Shown: positions 1-9,751, numbered from the stretch's first letter. The stretch: DNA of 46,707 nt from Bacillota bacterium (GCA_012735505.1 JAAYHE010000005.1:1-46707), one strand, 5' to 3'. Program-made: numbers and translations. The notes: generated from the letters alone by a model not told the origin.

Positions 1-136
1 CCCACGCGTTACTCACCCGTCCGCCGCTATCCGAAAACATGAGACCGAAGTCTCTCGTTTCCAGCCCGCTCGACTTGCATGTATGAGGCATGCCGCCAGC
101 GTTCGTCCTGAGCCAGGATCAAACTCTCCGATAAGA
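1..136 (-). rRNA. rrs: 16S ribosomal RNA, 5' end (partial)
   Basis: The reverse strand carries the universal 16S 5' block, with GAGAGTTTGATCCTGGCTC followed by the ACGAACGCTGGCGGC segment. The gene is read leftward and runs out of the window at base 1, so only about the first 136 nucleotides are present. The mature 5' end is placed at about 136 by analogy with other Firmicutes and is approximate. The operon promoter and leader lie to the right, up to about 401. Confidence 0.97.
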
Positions 137-371
137 TTATTGTATGGGCTTTTGCCCCTACTTACTCTTTCAGTGAGCCTGTGGCTCCATATAAATCAGA
201 CGCTATGCGTCCTATAAAGAATTGCGGGTCTTAATTAAGACCTCGTGTTTTGCATGTCTTATGACATACTTTACACCAAGGTTTCGTACTTAGTTATGCA
301 ACCAGCAAAACCGTACGCTACTCATTGTTCAGTTTTCAAGGATCATCTGCCGTCGTGGTGGCGGCTTTACA
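137..371 (-). other. rRNA operon leader with boxA-like antitermination region
   Basis: This is the transcribed leader between the rrn promoter and 16S. On the reverse strand it contains CCTTGAAAACTGAAC at about 325-341, the block typical of the boxA region ahead of Firmicute rRNA genes. Two small inverted repeats nearer 16S are likely processing or folding elements: a 16-bp palindrome GGTCTTAATTAAGACC at 227-242, and GACGC/GCGTC at about 200-212. No protein gene is seen here. From 402 to 525 there is only the AT-rich region upstream of the promoter. Confidence 0.7.
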
Positions 372-401
372 AGTTTAACATGAAACTTGTCGACTTGTCA
401 A
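372..401 (-). promoter_or_regulatory. rrn operon promoter (sigma-A type)
   Basis: On the reverse strand TTGACA (396-401) is followed after 18 bp by TAAACT (372-377). It lies about 235 bp upstream of 16S and precedes the boxA-like leader, as expected for an rRNA promoter. Confidence 0.75.
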
Positions 402-525
402 GCCTATTTTAGAAAAATGTCGACGCCTCTTAGTAACAAAACCTGTTCGCAAGGCGTAATCACTACTATACACGGGTTATAGTTTTCTGGCAAGCAACAA
501 ATTATTCCTTTTATCAACTAGCATA

Positions 526-1233
526 TTATGGTGTTTTGTCGGGCTCGACAGACTGATAGCCTGAACCTAATGGGAACGGCAAATCGATAACAGTTTGAGG
601 TACATCGCCTAGGTAGGTTACATCCGCAATGGGGACTTTACTGTGTACCTGTACCGTACGAGTGACAAACGGAATAACGATTTGTACGTCAGTAAAAACC
701 TCTAAGTAGATTTTGTGACGAGTTTGGTTGATCCCGGCTTGCTCAAAAGCATCGGTTACTTCAACATTCACTGTACCTACAGGCACTATAGTAAAAGGAA
801 TTCGTGGCCCCATATTCGCAAACAACTGGCTATTGAAGGCTTGCCCTAATGGTATGCGCAATACCTCGCCTCGGATAGTTCCCAAAATCTCCTGCACCCG
901 CATAGTAGTAGCCGCAACTATGCGATTTACCTCCATGGTATTCACTTGAGCCCAAGACGGTTTACCATTATAGTCGGTATGAACCGTTATTAGTAGACCA
1001 TACTTTATTTCTTGTGCAATCTTCGTATTAATAGCATCATTAATTGCTTGAGTAGCGATTACTTTCGCCCTCGCCTCAGCAATAGCTTCTAGAGTAGGGC
1101 GTAAGTTTCTATCTAATAACATCAGCACTTGTAAAACACAAAAGGTAATAAGGATTAGAGAGATAGTAACTTTTTGCTTTTTGTTTAGCTGAAGACTGCC
1201 TCTAAAGCCCAGCCGCTGCCGTTTAGGAAACAT
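526..1233 (-). CDS. yunB: YunB-like sporulation protein
   Basis: The product is about 235 aa. It has one N-terminal membrane segment (roughly residues 22-42), then an extracytoplasmic domain rich in beta-type alternating hydrophobic sequence. The overall pattern, including the early RPTLEAIAEARAKVIATQAI region and the late VQVHSKVPIADVTYLGDVPQ region, matches YunB, a protein of the mother-cell sigma-E regulon in Bacillus needed for efficient sporulation. The biochemical role is unknown. The ATG at 1233 is chosen over an upstream in-frame GTG at 1242 because GAGGTG lies six bases before it. The gene diverges from the PBP gene to its right and has the rrn operon downstream on the same strand. 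Confidence 0.85.
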   Translation of the reverse strand: MFPKRQRLGFRGSLQLNKKQKVTISLILITFCVLQVLMLLDRNLRPTLEAIAEARAKVIATQAINDAINTKIAQEIKYGLLITVHTDYNGKPSWAQVNTMEVNRIVAATTMRVQEILGTIRGEVLRIPLGQAFNSQLFANMGPRIPFTIVPVGTVNVEVTDAFEQAGINQTRHKIYLEVFTDVQIVIPFVTRTVQVHSKVPIADVTYLGDVPQTVIDLPFPLGSGYQSVEPDKTP

Positions 1234-1327
1234 AGCCCTCACCTCTATTAGTTAAACCTATGCGTCTTTACTGAGGTGGTATGTTTAACTTCTCAATTTA
1301 ACCGTATAAGTAAAAATGGCGCTGTGG

Positions 1328-1333
1328 TATAAT
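1328..1333 (+). promoter_or_regulatory. Extended -10 promoter element for the PBP gene
   Basis: TGGTATAAT at 1325-1333 is an extended -10 (TG-N-TATAAT). No good -35 is seen at the right spacing. It sits about 25 bp upstream of the GTG start at 1357, so the mRNA leader would be very short. Confidence 0.5.
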
Positions 1334-1356
1334 TAGTGTCTAAAGGAGGAGTTTTT

Positions 1357-3675
1357 GTGGTAACAGAAACTAAGCGCAGAAGCCAACCTTCTCGTCGCGC
1401 CAAAAAAAAGAAAAAAATCGGGATTAGTAAGCGGTTTGCGCAGATAGCGCGAATTACGTTCTCTGTCCTTTTAATTGCTGCCGTCCTCTTTGGAGGGGGA
1501 TTCTTCGTATATTCTGTGGCAACTATCCCCCCCTACGATCCGGGCAAACTCGATTTCGATGCTACTTCCAAAGTATACGATATCAACGGAGAGTTAATAG
1601 CTAATCTACATGGCGAAGAAAATAGGACACCCGTCTCCCTAGACCGAATTCCTTGGGAGCTGCAAAAAGCCGTCTTAGCCATGGAAGATAACCGCTTCTA
1701 CGAGCATCATGGCTTTGACTTTAGAGGCATCACCAGAGCTTTGTTCCGAACATTAACGGGTCGTAGGCTTGAGGGTGGTAGCACTATTACTAATCAGGTC
1801 GCTAAGATGGCTTTCCTAGTAGAAGATCGAAAATTAAGCCGTAAGATTCAAGAGGTGTTCGTGTCGCTACGCCTCGAAAAAGACTATACGAAGGATGAAA
1901 TATTAGAGTTCTATTTGAACCGCCTCTTCATGGGGGGCTCTGCCTATGGTATGCAAGAGGCAGCCATGTATTACTTTGGCAAAGATGTATCAGAGCTCAA
2001 TCTAGCCGAGTCGGCCATGCTAGCTGGGATTATACCGGCCCCCAACTACTATTCTCCCTATGTCAGTATGGAAAGGGCTAAGAGTAAGCAAAAAGAAACC
2101 TTAAACAACATGGTTCGCTTCGGTTATATATCGGAAGAAGAACGACAGGCGGCATTAGAGCAGCCAATCGTTTTGGCTAATCGTTCCCAGAAAAATAAAA
2201 CTAATGCCAGCAGCTATTTTGTATCCTATGTACGCGATCAGGTTATCAAAATATTGCAGGACAAAGGGTATTCTTTGCGAGAAGCCCAGCAAGAAGTTTT
2301 TACAGGTGGTCTTACTATCAACACCACTTTAGACTTGCGCATGCAGCGGGCTGCAGAGCAAGGAATGGAAGAAATCTTAAACAGATACCTGGTATCCAAG
2401 CTTGCTAACAAAGAAGAAAGGAACGCCCAGGGCATTTTGCAACCACAGAGTGCCGTCATTTTGCTTGACGTTAAAACTGGTGGTGTGCGCGCTATGATCG
2501 GGGGGCGTGAACCTGCCAACGATAAGCACAATCGGGCTGTGCAGCTGCTAAAACAACAACCAGGGTCAGCAATCAAACCGCTTACGGTTTTCGGCCCGGC
2601 TATAGAAAGTGGCAAATTTACTGCAGCCAGCATTATCGTTGACGAACCCATATACGAAAATGGGCCTGAGAATCCACCTTACCCGGTCAACTATAGTGGC
2701 ACTTATGCAGGGCCTGTTACTCTCAGGTACGCCATTCAGCAATCTCTGAACGTCCCTGCTTGGAAAATCGGTAAAGAGAACGGCATCACCAGCATGATTG
2801 AATTTGCTAAACGATTGGGCATTACTACTTTGGTTGAAAAGCCAATCGATGGTCATGATGACCGTAATCTAGCCGCACTGGCTATCGGTGGCCTCACCCA
2901 CGGAGTTATCCCTATCGAAATGGCGCAAGCATTTAGCGCTATTGCTAACAAAGGCGTTTTGAACGAAACGTTCACTATCAGCAGTATTATAGATAGCCGT
3001 GGTCAGGTCATCTATGAATACAGACCTCAACAAAAGGTCGTATTAAGTGAGGAAGTCGCCTTCATTCTTAACAGCCTGTTGGAGAATCCAGTGAACCATG
3101 GCACCGCCAGTTCGGTTCGCTCCCTTGGCGGCTACCATGGCCCGGCTGCTGGTAAAACTGGCACCACCAGCTATAATAGAGAAGTATGGTTTGCTGGTTA
3201 TACACCTGACATTGCAGCTGCTATTTATATCGGGCACGACAGCAACACAACCGGGTATAAAGCCGGTGACGGTGGCTATGGCCGCTTATTGCCGGAAGGC
3301 TCTAGTAGTTACATTACATCCGCCATGTTCGGGAAAATTATGAGCAATATTTATGCCCAAATGCCTGCCCCCACGGAGTTTTACTCCAGTATGCCAGAAA
3401 ATGTTGTTAAGCTGGCTATTGATCGCAAAACGGGTTTGTTGGCTGGTCCTGATTGCCCTGGAGAAAACATTATAGAAGAATATTTCATTGTGGGCACAGA
3501 ACCCCAAGAAGTGTGTAGTGCTCACAGCCAGCCTGTACTACCGGAAGAACCTATAGAAGAGCCTGGCGACGAGATATCACCCGAAGAACCAGGTTTGGAA
3601 GATCCGCAACAACCACTGGATCCAGACGACGCAAACCCCGGCGAAGATGAACCTAACATTGAGCCTAATGGCTAA
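1357..3675 (+). CDS. Class A penicillin-binding protein (PBP1A family)
   Basis: This is a bifunctional peptidoglycan glycosyltransferase/transpeptidase of about 772 aa. It has a basic cytoplasmic N terminus, one membrane anchor at about residues 22-48, then a GT51 domain with the EDNRFYEHHG motif (catalytic Glu about 110) and GGSTITNQ. The penicillin-binding domain shows the three active-site motifs: SAIK (Ser about 404), SLN (Ser about 463) and KTGTT (Lys about 600). The tail after about residue 725 is low-complexity, rich in Pro, Glu and Asp. The second Asn of STITNQ replaces the more usual Gln. The GTG at 1357 follows AAAGGAGG at 1342-1349; an in-frame GTG at 1336 has no such site. A strong terminator follows. 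Confidence 0.95.
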   Translation: MVTETKRRSQPSRRAKKKKKIGISKRFAQIARITFSVLLIAAVLFGGGFFVYSVATIPPYDPGKLDFDATSKVYDINGELIANLHGEENRTPVSLDRIPWELQKAVLAMEDNRFYEHHGFDFRGITRALFRTLTGRRLEGGSTITNQVAKMAFLVEDRKLSRKIQEVFVSLRLEKDYTKDEILEFYLNRLFMGGSAYGMQEAAMYYFGKDVSELNLAESAMLAGIIPAPNYYSPYVSMERAKSKQKETLNNMVRFGYISEEERQAALEQPIVLANRSQKNKTNASSYFVSYVRDQVIKILQDKGYSLREAQQEVFTGGLTINTTLDLRMQRAAEQGMEEILNRYLVSKLANKEERNAQGILQPQSAVILLDVKTGGVRAMIGGREPANDKHNRAVQLLKQQPGSAIKPLTVFGPAIESGKFTAASIIVDEPIYENGPENPPYPVNYSGTYAGPVTLRYAIQQSLNVPAWKIGKENGITSMIEFAKRLGITTLVEKPIDGHDDRNLAALAIGGLTHGVIPIEMAQAFSAIANKGVLNETFTISSIIDSRGQVIYEYRPQQKVVLSEEVAFILNSLLENPVNHGTASSVRSLGGYHGPAAGKTGTTSYNREVWFAGYTPDIAAAIYIGHDSNTTGYKAGDGGYGRLLPEGSSSYITSAMFGKIMSNIYAQMPAPTEFYSSMPENVVKLAIDRKTGLLAGPDCPGENIIEEYFIVGTEPQEVCSAHSQPVLPEEPIEEPGDEISPEEPGLEDPQQPLDPDDANPGEDEPNIEPNG

Positions 3676-3690
3676 AGAAATAACACAAAC

Positions 3691-3717
3691 AAAAAAGCTG
3701 CCCGAGGCAGCTTTTTT
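3691..3717. terminator. Bidirectional intrinsic terminator between PBP gene and mutS2
   Basis: A perfect 12-bp inverted repeat (AAAAAAGCTGCC / GGCAGCTTTTTT) with a 3-base loop, U-rich in both directions. It serves the convergent PBP gene (+) and mutS2 (-). Confidence 0.95.
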
Positions 3718-3720
3718 CTT

Positions 3721-6099
3721 TTACTTTAATTCTACTATGGTTACGCCAGTACCGCCTTCAGCAGGCCCACCGAAACGATACGAAAGGACATGTCCATGCT
3801 TGCTGATAAATTCACGTACCGCATTGCGTAACACCCCAGTGCCTTTGCCATGAATGATGGAGACCGATTTCATGCCTGCCACGCTAGCATCATCTAAGTA
3901 TTTATCAACCCTTAACAAGGCCTCATCTACGGTTTGCCCCCGCAAATCGAGTTCTAAAGGCACTCGGCTACGACTGCGGTTAATCATTTGAAAGCTCGTC
4001 CGCTTATTGTCCCGCTCCTCAACCGCCAATTTCTCAAGCTGATCCAAGCGGCAAGTGAGGCGTAATGCCCCCAACTGTACCTGCACCTCGCCTGCTTCTG
4101 TAGGGTCATCTAGTAAAGTTCCCCTTTGGCCCAAGTGTTTAACTAACACTGTATCGCCTGCCTGGAAATCACGATCAGGAGCAACCTGGGCTGGCGTTAT
4201 TTTTGGCGTTGCCGCAGCTAGGGACGGAGCTACCTCGTCTTGCAGCCTGTGCATTTTTCGCCGTGCTGTTTCTGCTACCTGCGCTGCTTCTTTGACGCTA
4301 TCGGCTTTCACTCGCTCAATAGTCTGCTTGAGTTCGGCCAGTAATTGATCCATTTCTTGTCTATATCTTTGCACCAGCGATCGGGCTTCCTGTTTCGCCC
4401 GTTCGATGATTTTTTCTTCCTCCCGCTGCACGGCTTGCAAGCGTTTATCTAATTCGGCCGCTTTGGCGGCTGCTTGTCGCCGCAATACCTGGGCCTCACT
4501 CCGATCGGCCCAAGCCTCCTGACGACTAACCTCCAATTGTCGCAACAGATCTTCCACGCGTAGTTGTTCGCCTGTCAAGTAGCCACGCGCATTATCGATT
4601 AGGTGTTCCCCTAATCCCAGACGGCTAGCAATTTCAAAAGCATTGCTCTTACCCGGCAAACCAATCCGCAAGCGATAGGTAGGTTGTAAAGTTTCTACAT
4701 CGAATTCGACGTTAGCGTTTTGGACACCCGGCGTTTGGTAAGCATATAGCTTTAATTCGCTATAGTGGGTAGTAGCTACTAAGCGACAACCGAGCCCATG
4801 TAGGTAATCGATAATTGACATAGCAAGGGCTGCGCCTTCGATTGGGTCGGTACCTGCGCCTAACTCGTCTAGCAGGACTAATGATTGATGATCGGCTCGC
4901 TGGGTAATTTCAATAATGTTAGTCATATGGGAGGAAAAGGTGCTTAAATTCTGTTCAATACTCTGCTCGTCCCCTATATCAGCAAAAATCTGCTGGAAGA
5001 CAGCCATTTCGCTCCCCTCATCTGCGGGGATATGCAGGCCGGCTTGAGCCATAAGAGCTAGCAAGCCGACTGTTTTCAGGGTTACAGTTTTTCCCCCGGT
5101 ATTAGGGCCAGTAATAAGCAAGACGTTAAAATCTTTGCCGAGATAAACGGTGCTAGGGACTACCGTCTCTGGCTGCAAAAGGGGATGCCGAGCATTTTTT
5201 AAGTGCAGATAGCCAGACTCGTTGATCAGTGGTGCAGTGGCTTTTTGTAGATAACTTAACTTGCCTTTGGCCATAGCTAAGTCTAACTGGGCTAGCAAGG
5301 CCAGGTTCTTCTGTAACATTGGGGCCGCAGCTTGTACTTCTAATGATAACTCACCTAAAATGCGTTCGATTTCTTGTTCTTCCTCCGCTTCTTTACGGCG
5401 TAAATCGTTATTGATTTCCACTACCGCCATCGGCTCTACGAACAAGGTCGCACCGCTAGCAGATTGATCATGAATTATTCCTGGTACCTGGCCCCGGTAT
5501 TCTTGTTTTACAGGAACCACATAGCGATCGTTGCGCACTGTCACAATGGGTTCTTGTAGAAACTTTTGCACAGCAGGTGATCGGACCATTGTATCTAACC
5601 GTTGTTTCAGCCGGCTTTGTAGTGTACGTATGTCATTACGAATTTTTCTTAGCGTGCTGCTAGCACTATCTTTTACATCGCCAAACTCGCTAATAGCGCT
5701 GTCTATAGATTCTTCTAATTCACGACATACCACCAATTGCTGTCCGTAACTGCTGAGCAAAGGGTAGTTCTCAGCCTTCTTACCAAAAAATTGATGCGCC
5801 CTTCGACTACACGCGCAAACAGCCGCTATTTCTAGCAAGTCTTCCGGTTGCAATGTAGCACCAAGCAAAGCACGGCGCAAACTAGGGCGCACATCAATTA
5901 ATCCTTGGAGGGGAAAGCTTTCAGTGCGGTAAATGGCGCGGGCTTCTGTTGTCTCCTGTAAAGCCTGTACCACGCTAGCTGTGTCGGTCATCGGCTGCAA
6001 TTCATCTATTTTTTCCCGTCCTAAAGATGACGAGGCCTGTGCTAAAAGCTGCTCTTTGATTTTCGCGAATTCCAGTACGCGCAGGGTTTTTTCGTTCAC
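3721..6099 (-). CDS. mutS2: Endonuclease MutS2 (MutS family ATPase with Smr domain)
   Basis: A 792-aa protein, normal for MutS2. It lacks the MutS mismatch-recognition domain and begins with the core/lever region. Walker A (GPNTGGKT) lies at about residues 331-338 and the Walker B region (LVLLDELGAGTD) at about 403. A long Glu/Arg/Lys-rich coiled coil spans about 510-620. A C-terminal Smr nuclease domain (about 717-792) has the LDLRG start and HGKGTG motif. Family members restrain recombination and act on stalled or collided ribosomes in Bacillus. The GTG start at 6099 is preceded by GGAGG. It is the last gene of the leftward block, about 250 bp from cvpA. Confidence 0.97.
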   Translation of the reverse strand: MNEKTLRVLEFAKIKEQLLAQASSSLGREKIDELQPMTDTASVVQALQETTEARAIYRTESFPLQGLIDVRPSLRRALLGATLQPEDLLEIAAVCACSRRAHQFFGKKAENYPLLSSYGQQLVVCRELEESIDSAISEFGDVKDSASSTLRKIRNDIRTLQSRLKQRLDTMVRSPAVQKFLQEPIVTVRNDRYVVPVKQEYRGQVPGIIHDQSASGATLFVEPMAVVEINNDLRRKEAEEEQEIERILGELSLEVQAAAPMLQKNLALLAQLDLAMAKGKLSYLQKATAPLINESGYLHLKNARHPLLQPETVVPSTVYLGKDFNVLLITGPNTGGKTVTLKTVGLLALMAQAGLHIPADEGSEMAVFQQIFADIGDEQSIEQNLSTFSSHMTNIIEITQRADHQSLVLLDELGAGTDPIEGAALAMSIIDYLHGLGCRLVATTHYSELKLYAYQTPGVQNANVEFDVETLQPTYRLRIGLPGKSNAFEIASRLGLGEHLIDNARGYLTGEQLRVEDLLRQLEVSRQEAWADRSEAQVLRRQAAAKAAELDKRLQAVQREEEKIIERAKQEARSLVQRYRQEMDQLLAELKQTIERVKADSVKEAAQVAETARRKMHRLQDEVAPSLAAATPKITPAQVAPDRDFQAGDTVLVKHLGQRGTLLDDPTEAGEVQVQLGALRLTCRLDQLEKLAVEERDNKRTSFQMINRSRSRVPLELDLRGQTVDEALLRVDKYLDDASVAGMKSVSIIHGKGTGVLRNAVREFISKHGHVLSYRFGGPAEGGTGVTIVELK

Positions 6100-6276
6100 A
6101 GATTATTCGCTCCTCCACAGCTTGCTTTTCTACTTATATTCTACCATTCCCATACATCTAAACTAAGGCAAAGTCTATTTCGTACTCATCTTCTACACAC
6201 AAGAAAAGAGCCTGCGACGACAAGCTCTCTTTTATCCGTATACTACTACAGTTGAGACCACTGGAGTATGCTGATA

Positions 6277-6333
6277 GGGCGCAGGAAGGTCCAGTCGTGC
6301 GCTTTACACATGTCATGCGACCTTCCCGCACCC
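6277..6333. repeat. Imperfect 15-bp inverted repeat, stem-loop of unknown role
   Basis: GGGCGCAGGAAGGTC at 6277-6291 pairs with GACCTTCCCGCACCC at 6319-6333, two mismatches, with a 27-base loop. It lies just after the cvpA stop and before mutS2. A short U-rich run (TCTTTTC) follows only in the + direction, so it is not a textbook terminator for cvpA. A second weak hairpin (AGAGC/GCTCT) lies at about 6207-6231. Confidence 0.5.
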
Positions 6334-6349
6334 TCTTTTCAGCAACGTC

Positions 6350-6931
6350 CTAAAGTTGCATCGGCGTTACCCAAATGCGGCTGACGAGTTCCTGCAAATA
6401 TTGATAGAGAACAGGGCTGATATATCGCACTTGCGCCCCAATATAGGAACGCTGCCCGATTTCCCCCAACTTGGTGCTGGCTGGCAAAAAGGAGATCAGG
6501 CTAGCCACAATAAAAACAATAACTCCTCCTTTAAGCGCGCCTAGAATAGCTCCACCCAACTTGTTGGCTGAAGAAATAAGCGGCAGCCGTGTTACCGAAT
6601 CTAGAAAGGCACCCAGCAGCCTAATGGCTATGCTGACAGCCAGCCAGACCAGCAAATAACTAAGCACCGATAAAACTATTGGCTCCAGCCTATAGTCGCC
6701 GAACACTGGGAAGAAGCTACGCTGCAGCCAAGAGCTAATATTGAAGCTGTTATTGAGCCAGTTAGCAACTACTGGCGACCAACGGCCGGCCAAAAACAGG
6801 CTAATGAATAGCCCGGCGAAACCTAGGGCTTGCTTCACCAACCCCTGTCGAAAACCTTCTAGTATCGATAGCGCTAAGATTGCTAACAGCACCCAATCGA
6901 GCCAGACGAAAGTTAGGCTCGCTTCTTGCAT
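6350..6931 (-). CDS. CvpA family membrane protein
   Basis: About 193 aa with four hydrophobic segments (roughly residues 10-30, 33-50, 78-105, 130-160 in the chosen frame), the layout of CvpA/colicin V production proteins (PF02674). The role in Firmicutes is unsettled; links to cell division, envelope or purine metabolism have been proposed. The ATG at 6931 is chosen because AAGGAGG lies just upstream; a longer reading frame to 6967 would overlap zapA. It begins two bases after the zapA stop, so the two genes are translationally close and probably co-transcribed with pheST. Confidence 0.9.
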   Translation of the reverse strand: MQEASLTFVWLDWVLLAILALSILEGFRQGLVKQALGFAGLFISLFLAGRWSPVVANWLNNSFNISSWLQRSFFPVFGDYRLEPIVLSVLSYLLVWLAVSIAIRLLGAFLDSVTRLPLISSANKLGGAILGALKGGVIVFIVASLISFLPASTKLGEIGQRSYIGAQVRYISPVLYQYLQELVSRIWVTPMQL

Positions 6932-6932
6932 A

Positions 6933-7268
6933 CTAACGCCTCCTTCGTTTGGCTCGCTTTGCTGCAATAGCTTTAGCTCGAGCCAGTTCGGTCTGCATCT
7001 TAGCTTTCGTAGCCTGGGTTTCTTTCAGCTGGGAGGTCAGCTGCTCCACTTTTTTCTCTAGAGACATAATTTGGTCTGCCATGATCATGCCCGCCATCAC
7101 AGCGGCCCGCGTCAGCCCTAAACGCGGGTCTCGATCCGTAATCTCTCGGATTCTTTCTTCTACTAAATGGGCTAATTGTATTATATACTCCGGCTCAGCC
7201 GGGCTAACAAAAACATAATCTTGCTTACAGATGCGAACCTTCACCTTGTTGCGATCGGATATTGACAC
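6933..7268 (-). CDS. zapA: Cell division protein ZapA
   Basis: A 111-aa ZapA homologue. The N-terminal half holds the small globular domain (KVKVRICKQDYVFVSPAEPE then VEERIREI), followed by a helix and a coiled coil at about residues 65-100. The last dozen residues are almost all Arg, Lys and Ala. ZapA bundles FtsZ protofilaments at the division site. The GTG at 7268 follows a moderate GAGGGGTG site. The order pheT-zapA-cvpA-mutS2 is the common clostridial one and supports the call. Confidence 0.88.
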   Translation of the reverse strand: MSISDRNKVKVRICKQDYVFVSPAEPEYIIQLAHLVEERIREITDRDPRLGLTRAAVMAGMIMADQIMSLEKKVEQLTSQLKETQATKAKMQTELARAKAIAAKRAKRRRR

Positions 7269-7333
7269 AAAGTCACCCCTCGCTGCCAGATTTCTCTCTT
7301 CCCGTGTTCGGCATCCGCTTAGACTATTCCTGC

Positions 7334-9751
7334 CTAACGCAACTCTGCTCCTAAACGGCTGTTAAGCTCGGCCACTATTTTCTCATGCAGGGTGGCTATT
7401 TCGTTGTCCTGTAAAGTCTTGTTAAGGCTCTGCCAAGTCAGAGCATAAGCCAGGCTCTTTTTTTGTTCAGCAATCTGTTCGCCTTGATAAACGTCGAACA
7501 GTTCTAATGCCACCAAAAGCTCACCGCCGACTTCTCGGATAATACTTTCAACCTCAAAAGCCGGTATATGCTGATCAACAACTACTGCCAGATCCCTTTC
7601 TACAGCTGGGTATTTTGGTATTCCTTGATAAGGCAATAAGTGGTCAGCATTTCTTAATACTGGCTCTAACTTCAGCTCGGCTACTACTGCCCGCTGCCTC
7701 AAATCATAGCGCTGCACAATATCCGGATGTAGTTCACCTACATATCCTAAAGGAGCCTCTTTCCAATATATGACTGCGGCCCGACCAGGGTGTAAGAATG
7801 GCTCAGTCGCTCTGCGCCAAACTAGTTCGGACATGTTGTATTTGGCCAAAATTGTCTCGAGCAGGCCCTTAACATAGAAGAAATCATAATCACTGGTAGT
7901 GGTTTGCCAGCCACCTGAGCGCTTGCCCATACAAGCAATACCCAAATGCAAGGGCTCTTCGGGCTGCTGCAAACTTTCACCTGGCAGTGGCTTAAACACC
8001 GTCGCTATCTCAAATATAGCCAGATCATGTTGCTGACGGGCCGCATTGTAAGCTAAAACATCGAGCAAGCCCATTAACAAGGATGGGCGCATTAAGCTCC
8101 GCTCGGATGACAATGGATTCTGCAAAACAAGGCCTTGGTTCCAAGGATGATCAGGGCCTACCAACTGCTTCACCGCCGCCGGGTTGCTAAAGCTAAGGGT
8201 AAGCACCTCTGTTAGCCCTAGGCCGAGCAAATGATGCCGCAGGTTTTGTTCAGCTTGCTGATAGGCATTTAGACCTCCTTGCATCACCGGCCCTCGCATT
8301 GAACTAGCCGGTATGTTTTCAAAGCCATGGAGGCGTGCAATTTCCTCAATTAGATCTACTTCCTGCTGCAAGTCAGGCCGGCGGCTCGGAGCAATCACCT
8401 GCCATGGTAGCTGCTCTGTGTCTACGGTTAAGCCGAGGCGCTCCAGCAGATTGCGCATAGTATCCTCAGGGATGGATACACCTAGTAGCTTCTCCACCCT
8501 TTCTGGGCGCAAGCTAATGCTTTGGGTCAAGGGCATTTCCGCCATAGAACCGACAGCAACCAGTTCCACTCGACCACAACCTACCTCCTGCAGCAAATAG
8601 CCTGCTCGCTGGAGTGCCGCCAAGACACGACCAGGGTCTACACCCTTATCGAAACGGCTAGATGCATCGGTGCGTAATCCGAGTCTACGAGAAGATCGGC
8701 GGACACTACGATAATCAAAGTAGGCTGATTCTAAAAGCACACGACGGGTGCTACTGCTTACCTCGGCCACCTGGCTGCCCATAATACCAGCGATAGCAAC
8801 CGGTCGGGCTCCATCAGCAATAACTAGGTCTTCTTCTGATAACGTCCGCGGCACATCGTCTAAGGTAATAATTTCCTCACCAGCTTCTGCTCGCCGCACT
8901 ACAATACGATTTTCGGCTAGGCGATCCATATCAAAAGCGTGTAAGGGCTGGCCGAGCTCCAATAATACATAGTTAGTAATGTCAACTAGGTTGTTTATCG
9001 GTCTGAGGCCTGCTGCCTGTAGGGCATTCTGCATCCAGAGGGGTGAAGGCCCTATTTGCACATCTTCCACCACCAAGCCTAAATAACCAGCACATAAATC
9101 AGTTGCCTTAATTTCTATAGTTATCTTGGGGTGGGTAGGCTGGGTAGTTAAAGACAAGAGCTGGGGCAAGCGAACCTCAAGCCCGGTTAAGGCGGCTACT
9201 TCGTAAGCTATTCCTAGCATACTCAGGCAGTCGGAGCGATTGGGCGTCAGATCAAGCTCTAAGACGTAATCGTTCAGTCCCATTACCTCACAAATATCAA
9301 GGCCTGCTGCAACAGTTGCAGGCAAGATATAGATGCCATCCCGCATCTCCGGCGGCACCATCTTGTTGTCAATACCCAGCTCTTCTGCCGAGCAAAGCAT
9401 ACCTGCCGATCTCACACCACGAAAATCAACCTGGCCAATAGCTTGTCCGCTGGGTAATTTAGCGCCCGCAAGGGCCGTGGGGACGATAGCTCCAGGGAAA
9501 ACGTTATCTGCCCCCGTAACAATAGTGACCAGCTCTGGCTGCCCTACATTTACCCGACATACCTGTAGCTTGTCTGCATTAGGATGAGGTGCCAGCTCTA
9601 CTATCTGGCCCGTCACTACCCCTTCCAAGCCGTGGCCACGGAATCTAACCAGTTCAACTGCTACCCCGCTCATGGTTAGGCGTTCTGCCAGTCCTTCCGG
9701 CCCCCAAGGGATATCAACATACTGCTTTAGCCAATTATAAGAAACATGCAT
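7334..9751 (-). CDS. pheT: Phenylalanine-tRNA ligase beta subunit
   Basis: An 805-aa protein, full length for bacterial PheT. Domains in order: N-terminal hairpin, EMAP-type tRNA-binding domain (about 40-150), B3/4 editing domain (about 205-390), B5 (about 400-475), catalytic-core-like domain (about 490-690), and a C-terminal FDX-ACB anticodon-binding domain (about 710-805, beginning KYPAVERDLAVVVD). It forms the alpha2-beta2 enzyme with PheS and clears mischarged Tyr-tRNA-Phe. The ATG at 9751 has AGGAGG upstream. It lies 14 bp after pheS and shares the T-box leader. Confidence 0.98.
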   Translation of the reverse strand: MHVSYNWLKQYVDIPWGPEGLAERLTMSGVAVELVRFRGHGLEGVVTGQIVELAPHPNADKLQVCRVNVGQPELVTIVTGADNVFPGAIVPTALAGAKLPSGQAIGQVDFRGVRSAGMLCSAEELGIDNKMVPPEMRDGIYILPATVAAGLDICEVMGLNDYVLELDLTPNRSDCLSMLGIAYEVAALTGLEVRLPQLLSLTTQPTHPKITIEIKATDLCAGYLGLVVEDVQIGPSPLWMQNALQAAGLRPINNLVDITNYVLLELGQPLHAFDMDRLAENRIVVRRAEAGEEIITLDDVPRTLSEEDLVIADGARPVAIAGIMGSQVAEVSSSTRRVLLESAYFDYRSVRRSSRRLGLRTDASSRFDKGVDPGRVLAALQRAGYLLQEVGCGRVELVAVGSMAEMPLTQSISLRPERVEKLLGVSIPEDTMRNLLERLGLTVDTEQLPWQVIAPSRRPDLQQEVDLIEEIARLHGFENIPASSMRGPVMQGGLNAYQQAEQNLRHHLLGLGLTEVLTLSFSNPAAVKQLVGPDHPWNQGLVLQNPLSSERSLMRPSLLMGLLDVLAYNAARQQHDLAIFEIATVFKPLPGESLQQPEEPLHLGIACMGKRSGGWQTTTSDYDFFYVKGLLETILAKYNMSELVWRRATEPFLHPGRAAVIYWKEAPLGYVGELHPDIVQRYDLRQRAVVAELKLEPVLRNADHLLPYQGIPKYPAVERDLAVVVDQHIPAFEVESIIREVGGELLVALELFDVYQGEQIAEQKKSLAYALTWQSLNKTLQDNEIATLHEKIVAELNSRLGAELR

